Source: CAYFXE01 sp964347035 (GTDB lineage Bacteria; Acidobacteriota; Aminicenantia; Aminicenantales; Aminicenantaceae). Taken from it: 9,767 nt of DNA. The stretch lies in assembly GCA_964347035.1 (NCBI GenBank), contig CAYFXE010000066.1:1-9767 (forward strand), written 5' to 3'. How positions within the stretch are numbered: the stretch's first letter is position 1; each line of letters opens with the position of its first letter. A program made the translations under genes and the position numbers. The notes beneath the pieces are model-generated. The model did no database searches, had not been told where the DNA came from, and was given only the letters and a program-made list of their open reading frames with translations. Below are positions 1-6,385 of the stretch, piece by piece.

Positions 1-51
1 ATTAAATACAGGACGTCTGCTGGAATTCAGTCTTTCTCCGACGATGATCAT
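1..51 (-). CDS. Start of a probable pterin-binding methyltetrahydrofolate methyltransferase (partial, runs off left edge)
   Basis: Only the first 17 codons are in the window; they read MIIVGERLNSSRRPVFN. A hydrophobic beta-strand followed by GE(R/K)-(I/L)-N-(S/A) is the usual N-terminus of the TIM-barrel pterin-binding family. That family includes the methyltetrahydrofolate:corrinoid methyltransferases (AcsE-like), the MetH pterin domain and dihydropteroate synthase. The ATG lies 10 bp after the TAG of the homocysteine methyltransferase/MTHFR gene, so the two are probably co-transcribed; only a weak AGG lies ahead of it. The context favours a folate-dependent methyltransferase that takes the 5-methyl-THF made by the upstream reductase and passes the methyl group to a corrinoid protein. 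Family assignment rests on a very short stretch, so dihydropteroate synthase proper cannot be excluded. Confidence 0.55.
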   Translation of the reverse strand, partial: MIIVGERLNSSRRPVFN

Positions 52-61
52 ATTAAACAGC

Positions 62-1952
62 CTAATATTTATTAAGAGCTTTTAGAACTTCAAGAGCTAA
101 TTTGTACTTCCCTAAAGGAGGGCTTATTTGAACGCCCTCAACTATTCCTTTTATTTTTAAAAGGACTTCTTGGGCAATGGCTACCCCTTCTTGTCTCGCG
201 CTTTCTGGCCCTAGCTCTTGTGCTTTCCTNNNNNNNNNNTCCGTCACCAGAAAGGCCACGCCCCCGGCGACATCCTCCAGAATCGGCATGTCCTTCTCGA
301 GATGCCCCTGGAACTTCATTGTGCATGAACTCTGCATTCCTAAGGCTGAACAGGGGCCAAATTCCTCCCAAAATTGGAATACGACAATGTTCTATTCTCC
401 TTAAAAAATTCTCTAGAATACGAATGTCATATACAGGCTGAGTTATTGCGAATTCTGCTCCCGCTTCAACCTTCTTTTCAAATCTCGATATTTCATAATC
501 AAGATTAATAGCCCCAGGATTGGCAGCAACTCCTATGTGAAATCCTGTGGCTTCAGCCAACTTTCGGCCTCCTATATCGACACCTTTGTTTAAAAAATTC
601 ACGACATTCGTGAGACCGATAGCATCAACATCAAAAACGGCCGTCGCATCAGGGTAATCACCTAGCTTTGGAGGATCACCGGTTAAGACAAGAATATTCC
701 GTATTCCTTGAGCGTACATCCCGAGTAGATCAGATTGCATTCCTAATAAATTCCTATCACGGCATGTGTAATGAAGGATCGGCTCCATCTTTGTTTTGGA
801 GTGCAGTATAAACGCCAAGGCCATCGGACTCATACGAGCACTTGCCCGGGGTCCATCAGGTATATTTATACAGTCAATTCCTCTCCACTCAAGCTCACGA
901 GCAACTTCTAGGGCTTTCGAGGGATCGTGCCCTCTAGGTGGAACTATTTCAACACTGACGACAAATTCTCCATCGACCAACTTCCTTGCCATCTCTGATT
1001 TATCCTTAACTTGAATTATTGCTTTCTCTTCCTCCTCCAGCGGAGATATGATTTGAATTTTTTTTCTTTGAGGAGGCTCAAGAGCTTTTATAGCTCCTCT
1101 CATCGCTTTTATATGAGCGGGAGTTGTTCCGCAGCACCCCCCTATTATCTTCACTCCAATTAAAATAAAACGCTTAGCGTATTCAGCCATATATTCAGGA
1201 GAACAGAGATAGATATTCCTCCCTTCGATTTCGCTTGGAACGCCAGCGTTAGGCATTGCTGAAAGAGGTATCTTTGTGACTTCTGCCATTTTTTCTAGGC
1301 ACTGATACATATGAGCAGGTCCAACGCTACAGTTTACTCCCACCACATGAGATCCCCAATCTTCGAGTTTCCTTGTAAAAACCTCGGGCGTTGTCCCGTA
1401 GAGACTGTTTCCATCTTCTCTTATTGTCATTTCAGCAATGATGACTGATTTCTCCCCCAATTTTTGGACGGCTTTGATGGCTTGATGGATTTCATTGATA
1501 TCGGAGAAAGTTTCAAGAATGAAAAAATCCACACCCCCTTCGAGGAGGGCTTGTGCTTGGACACTGAATGCTTCCTCTGCTTCTTCAACTGATTTTAAGC
1601 CCCAAGGCTCAATTTTTAATCCTAAAGGACCGATAGAACCTGCAACAAAAATTTTATCTCCAGCTATATCTCTTGCAATTAGTGCACCCGACCGATTGAT
1701 TTCTTCAACTTTATCTTCGAGTCCAAATTTTTTCAGTTTATAGCGATTAGCACTAAAAGTGTTTGTTTCGATGATATCGGCACCACTCTGGATGTATTCT
1801 CTGTGGACATCTCTAACAAGATCTGGATTACTAAGGTTAAGTTCATCAAAACAAGAATTCAAATAGACTCCTTTGTTATAAAGCATTGTTCCCAAGCCCC
1901 CATCGCAAAGGAGAACTTGTTCCTGAAGGAGATCTATAAATTTCCCTTTTAT
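62..1952 (-). CDS. Bifunctional homocysteine S-methyltransferase / 5,10-methylenetetrahydrofolate reductase
   Basis: A cytosolic fusion that reduces methylene-THF to methyl-THF and methylates homocysteine to methionine. Residues about 10-290 form the homocysteine methyltransferase barrel: DGGLGTML near 17-23, ETNTFSANR, GVNCS with Cys208, and GGCCGTTP with Cys273 and Cys274, the three zinc-binding cysteines. A linker to about 325 leads into the MTHFR barrel, with SVEIVPPRG (catalytic Glu about 335), NILVLTGDPP, FEKKVEAGAEFAITQPVYD and GGIWPL. The size (about 600 residues) fits YitJ-type fusions. The start is placed at ATA (1950-1952), 7 bp after AGGAG and about 33 bp after a promoter; no ATG, GTG or TTG is in frame between the upstream stop and codon 20 (TTG). 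The C-terminus is broken at the N join (230-239). Reading 3' of the join (positions 64-229) gives the expected ending, including GVQISPPLGKYKLALEVL. About 66 bp on the other side of the join are foreign, and roughly 11 native residues after NEVPG are missing. This is an assembly fault, not gene decay. Confidence 0.93.
230..239. other. Assembly join (10 N) with a foreign tail at about 240-305
   Basis: The ten N sit inside the MTHFR C-terminus. The sequence on the right fits the gene up to about 306 (the codons for VPG). From 240 to about 305 it is G+C-rich and, on the minus strand in another frame, reads DMPILEDVAGGVAFLVT. That resembles the C-terminal P-x-DVAGxVAFL motif of short-chain dehydrogenases, not MTHFR. 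This looks like a chimeric contig end. The short-chain dehydrogenase resemblance is by eye only. Confidence 0.75.
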
Positions 1953-1959
1953 TCTATCG

Positions 1960-1964
1960 CTCCT
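1960..1964 (-). promoter_or_regulatory. Ribosome binding site that fixes the start of the methyltransferase/MTHFR gene
   Basis: AGGAG on the minus strand, 7 bp ahead of the ATA codon at 1950-1952. The product then begins (M)KGKFIDLLQEQVLLCDGGLG, the normal length of N-terminus for this family. Starting at the in-frame TTG (1893-1895) instead would cut off the first barrel strand and the DGG motif, so this site argues strongly for the ATA start. Confidence 0.65.
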
Positions 1965-1991
1965 AAATGTAATAAAAAATGCTTTCCCCAG

Positions 1992-2021
1992 ATTATATTA
2001 GTTCGATATGCAGAAAGTCAA
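1992..2021 (-). promoter_or_regulatory. Sigma-70-type promoter for the methyltransferase/MTHFR gene
   Basis: On the minus strand, TTGACT (2016-2021) is separated by 18 bp from a perfect TATAAT (1992-1997). Transcription would begin near 1985, leaving a leader of about 33 nt that ends in the AGGAG site. The leader is too short for a SAM or cobalamin riboswitch, and none is visible. This is the best promoter in the window. Confidence 0.65.
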
Positions 2022-2099
2022 ACAGGTGCTCTTGTTTAGATTATCTCCCATTAAGTTGTAAATATTAATACCTGTTTTATGTCATTTCTGGCCTATCCT

Positions 2100-2285
2100 G
2101 TCATTCCCGCTACCCGCTACTTGTTACCCGCCTACGCGGGCACAAGTTTCACAGGTACACGCTTCGTGGGCACTGGTCCCGGGGGAATAACACCGGTTTG
2201 TAGATTCCTGCTTGCGCATGAATGACAGGAGGGGACGCGGGAATGATAGGAGGAAGACTGGGTCTCCGCTTACGCGGGAATGGCA
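2100..2285. repeat. Cluster of dispersed palindromic repeats, consensus GTCATTCCYGC...GCRGGAATCCAG
   Basis: This fills most of the gap between fabH and the methyltransferase/MTHFR gene. Recognisable units or fragments are GTCATTCCCGC (2100-2110), the palindrome CCCGCCTACGCGGG (2127-2140), a decayed inverted unit ending GAATGAC (2203-2226), GACGCGGGAATGAT (2235-2248), and a unit at 2258-2285 containing CTCCGCTTACGCGGGAATG. The last ends 5 bp from the fabH stop codon. The 14-mer at 2127-2140 recurs exactly at 7573-7586 in the second cluster. Such palindromes are common as intergenic, possibly transposase-mobilised repeats in many bacteria and could act as RNA hairpins at transcript ends. Nothing coding was seen here. 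Confidence 0.75.
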
Positions 2286-2290
2286 TTTTT

Positions 2291-3289
2291 TTACCAGCGG
2301 TAAACGATAGCGGCCCAGGTGAAGCCGGCACCGAAGGCATCCATAACGATGATATCCCCTTTTCTGAGCTTCCGTTTTTCCTTGAGCTCGTGGATACAGA
2401 TCGGGATGGAGGCCACGGAGACATTCCCGTACCTATGGATGTTGGCATAGACTTTTTAGGGCGGCACCGCCAGCCGCCTACCCGTAGCGTCTATGATCCG
2501 GATGTTGGCTTGATGAGGTATAAAATAATCAACATTATCTTTATTCAACCCAGCTTGTTTCAAGGCCTCAACAGCCGCTTCTCCCATACGCTTCACAGCA
2601 TGTTTAAAGACTTCGTTTCCTTTCATCTGGAGGGTATGAAGTTTCTGAACGACGGTCTTTTCCGTAGCCGGATGTCTTGTCCCACCCCCGGGTAAGATGA
2701 GGAGATCTCCCAACCTCCCGTCCGCATTCCAGTAGGAAGAGAGCATGCCCGAATTATCATCGCTGGCTTCCAGGATAACGGCTCCGGCGGCATCGCCGAA
2801 GAGCACACACGTGTTACGATCCTCCCAGTTGACGATTTTGGTCAAAACCTCTGCTCCAACAAGAAGAATGCGTTTGTTCTGACCTTTCAGGATCAAACTC
2901 TCGGCCAGGATCATGCCGTAGATAAATCCCGTACAGCCAGCAGAAATATCAAAGGCGGGGATATGAGGGGCCCCGAGCCCCTTCTGAACCCAGCAGGCTG
3001 TCGAGGGGAAAAGAGTATCCGGAGTGGAGGTGGCAACGATGATCAGGTCAATCCCCCTCACCCTAAGGCCGGCATCTTTCAGAGCCTTACGGCTGGCTTC
3101 TACAGCCAGGTCGGATGTAGCCTGGTTCTCGGAGACGATCTTTCTCTCTTTAATTCCTGTCCGGGCCGTAATCCATTCATCTGAAGTGTCAACCATTTTT
3201 TCGAGGTCGAGATTGGTCAATAATTTGTCCGGCACATAAAAACCCGAACCAGTAATTTTTATCAGGCGTTTTTTTCTTTCTTTGGCCAT
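2291..3289 (-). CDS. fabH: 3-oxoacyl-[ACP] synthase III (FabH), interrupted by an in-frame TAA at codon 278
   Basis: FabH condenses acetyl-CoA (or a branched acyl-CoA) with malonyl-ACP to start fatty acid synthesis. The reading frame of 333 codons has the normal family length. Visible features are SGFYVPDKLLTN at the N-terminus, TSDEWI.RTGI.ER, the active-site Cys119 in DISAGCTGF, GDAAGAVIL, and His259 in IPHQANIRI. After codon 277 (VPP) comes TAA (2456-2458), and the same frame then continues with KVYANIHRYGNVSVASI, including the catalytic Asn289, and ends ...DAFGAGFTWAAIVYRW. Homologues commonly read VPPEKVY here, so a single G-to-T change (GAA to TAA) explains the stop. If real, the product lacks the catalytic Asn and the last beta strands and should be inactive. 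No N join is nearby. The ATG is preceded by AGGAAA at 3293-3298. It could be a sequencing error or a true nonsense mutation; readthrough is less likely, since TAA ends the neighbouring genes normally. Confidence 0.93.
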
Positions 3290-3310
3290 ATCTTTCCTGA
3301 ATAAAGATTT

Positions 3311-3339
3311 TCTATAGCATACTTAAATCCAATTTGCAA
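3311..3339 (-). promoter_or_regulatory. Possible promoter for fabH
   Basis: On the minus strand, TTGCAA (3334-3339), a 17-bp spacer, then TATAGA (3311-3316); each hexamer matches four of six consensus positions. The start of transcription would fall near 3304, just ahead of the AGGAAA site and the ATG at 3289. Only the spacing and position support it. Confidence 0.4.
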
Positions 3340-3362
3340 ATGATTCTCGAGGTGGGTAAAAT
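3334..3362 (+). promoter_or_regulatory. Possible promoter for the outer-membrane protein gene, sharing its -35 box with the fabH promoter
   Basis: The palindrome TTGCAA (3334-3339) also serves as a -35 on the plus strand. It is followed after 17 bp by TAAAAT (3357-3362, five of six matches). The -10 box ends only 9 bp before the ATG at 3372, so the transcript would be nearly leaderless. This fits the lack of a Shine-Dalgarno at normal spacing there. Confidence 0.35.
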
Positions 3363-3371
3363 CAGAAGTCA

Positions 3372-4814
3372 ATGAAAAAAAAGAGGTTATTATCCCTGTC
3401 AATCACCCTGCTCTTACTCTGGCTCTTCCTGCTCAGCCCAGCCTGGTCTCAATTGGTCCTGGGGCAATACGAAGATGAAGCGCCTTTACGAAGTTGGAAT
3501 CAGTATGGATTTCTAGGCGCTACATCTTTGGCGGTAGGTGGTACCCGGTTCGCTTTCGCTACAGATTGCTCTACATCCCTTGCCAATCCATCCCTATTGC
3601 CCCTTCTATCATGTAACGAATATGTAAAAATTTTTCAATTACCCATAAATTTGTTATGAGATGCTGCAGTATGCTGGATGTTGTAAATGAGGAATTCTCC
3701 TGANNNNNNNNNNACCAAATAAATATCCCAGTTGTTCGTAGCTCCTTCAGTATTTCGATAAATACCTCTTACAGTTCTGCCTCCTTGTTCAAATACTCCC
3801 TTATCAATACCGGAGTCATCACGACAGATGATAATCTGAGCCTTCATATCTATGCGCTCGATTTTGCGGGTATCTCTCTCCGGTGGAAAAACTGGGCTGT
3901 TACTATCAGCCAGGCCCTGTCAGAAATCTACGAACGTCCTTCAATCGAACAGAGAGCCAATTATCGAGAAAACCTGTACTACATCTTTAACTTCAGCCAG
4001 GGGGGAGAACTTTTGACCACTCACTTTGCTATCGCCCGACAGGTTAGCGCTCGAATCTCCTTCGGCCTAGGCTTTAATTACATCCATGGTGACTACGAAA
4101 AAAACGTAAAAGACCAGTATGTTATCTCGAACATCAAACCGTCTCTTAGCAGGAGTGCTTGCCCATGCTCAACACTCTGCAGTTCGATGCCAATGAGCAG
4201 CTGGTACAACGATGGACGTCGGCCGGGCGCGAGCCCGGTTTCTTCTTTGAGGTGAATGANNNNNNNNNNTGACTGATCAGTTTTCTTTGGCAATGGTTTT
4301 CCGTCTTCCCTACACCCGAAAAGCTGACAGCAACAGCTCCTATAGGTATCTCTCTCCCCGGGGTAACACAGATATCAGCATAGATGCAGCCGCTGGAAAC
4401 GATTACAAACAACCGCTCGTCGTTGGCCTGGGCTTGAACTACCAATTCTCACCAAACCTTCGGTTAGCCTCTGATATCAGCTTTTTCAACTGGGATAACT
4501 ATGAAATAATTTATTTTGAGGAAAAGATCGAAAGACGTTTCAAGAATATCATCCAGATTGGCACAGGACTCGAATATGTGAGCGCCTTTGTGCTCTTCGG
4601 TCAAACGATAACCTCTCCCCTCCGGGTGGGCTTTATGTATGATCCTCAGCCGATGAGGGATCCGAGCTCTTCATATTATTACCTCACAGTCGGGACAGGC
4701 CTTCAGTGGGGCAAACTTGCTCTGAATGCCGGTGCTTTTCTCGGCCAGGAGAGTGGTTCAGGAAACTCTCTGCGCGCCCGGAAATTCAGCCTGTCCTTCA
4801 GTTTCGAATTATAG
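3372..4814 (+). CDS. Outer-membrane beta-barrel protein, possibly OmpP1/FadL-like (spans two assembly joins)
   Basis: The N-terminus is a classic signal peptide: MKKKR, a Leu-rich core, then LSPAWS with probable cleavage before QLVLG. The mature start has WNQYGFLGATSLAVGGTRFAFATD followed by SLANPSLLPLL, like the N-terminal plug/first-strand region of OmpP1/FadL-type barrels (an Asn-Pro motif in 'ANPA'). Three pieces belong to one protein: 3372 to about 3610; 3716 to about 4140, with alternating aromatic/hydrophobic strands such as FAGISLRWKNWAVTISQ; and 4272-4814, ending in barrel strands and FSLSFSFEL. The C-terminal residue is Leu rather than the usual Phe or Trp. Frames differ across the joins at 3704-3713 and 4260-4269, and the sequence just left of each join is foreign, so the apparent stops there are artefacts. 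At least 400 residues are recovered. Likely an outer-membrane porin or transporter; the substrate is unknown. It leads directly into a small ORF and a secreted carboxypeptidase. Confidence 0.75.
3704..3713. other. Assembly join (10 N) with an A+T-rich unrelated tail at about 3611-3703
   Basis: After the codons for SLLPLLS the barrel frame turns into CNEYVKIFQLPINLL and stops, with no barrel character. The tail is markedly A+T-rich. Immediately right of the N, the frame beginning at 3716 resumes plausible barrel sequence (QINIPVVRSSFSISIN). The tail does not match either flank and looks like a contig-end chimera. Confidence 0.65.
4260..4269. other. Assembly join (10 N) with a G+C-rich coding-like tail at about 4141-4259
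   Basis: The barrel frame reads well to ISNIKP (about 4140) and then becomes low-quality Ser/Cys/Pro-rich sequence. A different plus-strand frame from 4153 to the N is open for 35 codons with G/C-ending codons and includes MLNTLQFDANEQLVQRW. I do not recognise its family. Right of the join the barrel resumes with TDQFSLAMVFRL. Confidence 0.65.
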
Positions 4815-4822
4815 GAGAAAGA

Positions 4823-4921
4823 ATGGTTACTGGAAGTATGATGGATGAGAGAATTTCAAAAAAACTTAGATTCGATAAAGAAACCCGTTCTAAGGGTAAA
4901 CAAGGTTATTCTTGTAGTTAA
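4823..4921 (+). CDS. Small ORF, 32 residues, unknown
   Basis: It begins 8 bp after the barrel stop codon with a good ribosome site: AGGAG (4813-4817) overlaps that stop, 5 bp from the ATG. The peptide is hydrophilic and basic, with no membrane segment: MVTGSMMDERISKKLRFDKE and so on, ending GYSCS. Its TAA lies 7 bp before the first candidate carboxypeptidase ATG, so translation could couple the two. I recognise no family. It may be a leader peptide or just fortuitous sequence; the only support is position and the Shine-Dalgarno. Confidence 0.3.
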   Translation: MVTGSMMDERISKKLRFDKETRSKGKQGYSCS

Positions 4922-4931
4922 GAGGTCGATG

Positions 4932-6280
4932 ATGAACTTAAGAAAAATCATGATTATTGTTGTTTTCATTTGGCTTGCTTTCTTGCCTTTATTGTCACAA
5001 AACTATTTCAACACAGAAATCATCAGCTTAGACATATCCCTAGATACCATCAAAAAGCTCCAAAAAATGAACCTGGACGTATTGTTCGAACGGGNNNNNN
5101 NNNNTCTTCTTCTTCGCCATGATCTTGATGACTCTGCCAAAATCGAGGAGGCCGGCATTCCATATGAAATCGAGACTCACAATTTTTATCCTAATAGCCA
5201 AAAGGATATCTCTACCCAAACTGGAGCCAACGGAGAATACCATTCATACGGAGAGCTCGAGCAAGACTTAATTGCTCTTGAAGAGGCATATCCTCAAATC
5301 GCCCGAGTGGCCGTTATCGGAGAAAGTCTGGAGGGCCGGAACATATACGCCCTCATCATAAGCGATAATATCTCCATCGACGAAGACGAGGCTGAAGTCT
5401 TGTTTATCGGCTGCCATCACGCCCGGGAGTGGATTTCTGTGGAAGTTCCATTTCTTCTCGGTAAATACCTTCTTGAAAATTACGACTCTGATCCTAAGAT
5501 AAGAAATCTCGTTAACAATAGCCAAATTCGGATCATACCCCTGCTCAATCCGGATGGGCTGGAGTACTCTATTCATTTCTACCGCTACTGGCGGAAAAAC
5601 AGGCGGCGAAACAGTGATGGGAGTTATGGTGTGGACCTTAACCGGAATTATGACTATAAGTGGGGACTCGACGATGAGGGCTCGAGCCCTAATCCTGCCT
5701 CAAATATTTACCGAGGAAGATCCCCCTTTTCTGAACCAGAAACACAAACCATACGAGATCTTTTCCCAGGTAGAAATTTTCAAGCTCTGATTTCCTACCA
5801 CAGTTACTNNNNNNNNNNGGACGGTCAATTTACTCCCAAATCATCCTCTATCCCTGGGGCTATACGAACTTACCCTCCGAAAAAGACGATCTCCTGTTTG
5901 AGATAGCGAACCAGATGTCCAATCTCATGCAATCTGTATACGGGACTAACTATGCCTATGGCCCGGCCGCAAGTTCTTTGTATTTTACTAACGGCGACAC
6001 CACAGACTGGGCCCTGGGTATCCACAATATTCCAGCGTTCACGATCGAGCTTCCTCCTATCGACGAACTTCGGGGGGGATTCTTTAACACCGAGGAGGAA
6101 ATCCAGCCGATATTTTACGAAAACCTCCCGGCTGCCCTGTATCTTATCGACTGGTCCATCCAAAAATTTGCCTCTTCGAAGCGGTCCACAGTAGGCAAAA
6201 AAAAGACGATAACAGGAATTATCCGAAATGTAAAAAGGGCCTCTCAACCAATCGAGAATCAAACGATCGGGAAAAATTAA
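4932..6280 (+). CDS. Secreted M14-family zinc carboxypeptidase
   Basis: A metallopeptidase that removes C-terminal residues from peptides outside the cytoplasm. The start at 4932 gives a signal peptide (MNLRKIMIIVVFIWLAFLPL, then LSQ) with AGAGG-type AAGAGG 6 bp upstream; ATG 4929 is equally possible. Residues about 25-90 resemble an activation propeptide (KIEEAGIPYEIE). Catalytic features in carboxypeptidase A order: zinc ligands His163 and Glu166 (HHAREW), NPDGLEYS, the Arg-rich YWRKNRRRN, substrate-binding Asn237-Arg238 (GVDLNRNYDYKWG), third zinc ligand His290 (SYHSY), a Tyr in SSLYFTNGDTTDWALG, and the catalytic Glu in AFTIELPP. The join at 5095-5104 stays in frame. The one at 5809-5818 shifts frame only because two overlapping contig ends were spaced with N: merging at the shared TTACT gives SYHSYSQIILYPWGY, the family consensus. 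True length is about 440 residues; no extra C-terminal domain. It probably shares a transcript with the barrel gene. Confidence 0.92.
5095..5104. other. Assembly join (10 N), reading frame preserved
   Basis: The join lies in the propeptide region of the carboxypeptidase. The frame before it (LQKMNLDVLFER) and after it (LLLRHDLDDSAKIEEAG) is the same and both sides fit the gene, so little or nothing is lost. No foreign tail is evident. Confidence 0.7.
5809..5818. other. Assembly join (10 N) hiding an overlap of contig ends
   Basis: The left contig ends CACAGTTACT and the right contact reads ...TCAATTTACTCCCAAATC. Overlapping them at TTACT gives codons for HSYSQII in one frame, exactly as expected in M14 peptidases. 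The N run and about 12 bases to its right (5819-5830) are therefore surplus, and the downstream frame change is false. Confidence 0.75.
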
Positions 6281-6385
6281 ATCTAACACCTCCTCTCATA
6301 CAGCCTTTATCCCTGGTAATCCTCAAAAAAGGATTGACAATCGGGGCCTAAAGAGATAAGTAATAAGGCATAACCCTCATTAAAA

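Noticed and set aside
1953..1990. A riboswitch (SAM or cobalamin) ahead of the methionine/one-carbon gene
   Set aside because: The leader from the predicted transcription start is only about 33 nt and has no conserved riboswitch core.
2149..2448. Minus-strand open frame over the 3' part of fabH
   Set aside because: It is a shifted frame of the conserved fabH C-terminus. The true frame (KVYANIHRYGN...) is continuous with the upstream fabH frame apart from the TAA.
2456..2458. Alternative genetic code or programmed readthrough explaining the fabH TAA
   Set aside because: TAA ends the carboxypeptidase, the coiled-coil gene and fabH itself, and TAG and TGA also end genes here. No recoding element is evident. 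A point mutation or base error is simpler.
2222..2695. Plus-strand 157-codon open frame opposite fabH and the repeat cluster
   Set aside because: Antisense to a clearly recognised gene, starts inside repeats, and its product has no recognisable feature.
3372..4814. Reading the barrel gene as three separate genes or a pseudogene
   Set aside because: All breaks coincide with N joins and foreign tails; the three pieces together form one barrel protein with a single signal peptide and a single C-terminus.
6318..6335. AATCCT/AGGATT inverted repeat after the carboxypeptidase as a terminator
   Set aside because: The stem is only 6 bp, weak, and has no T-run after it.
6334..6366. TTGACA at 6334-6339 as a promoter for the coiled-coil gene
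   Set aside because: The -35 is perfect, but no acceptable -10 lies 16-18 bp downstream (TAAGTA at 17; TAATAA only at 21), so I do not list it as a feature.
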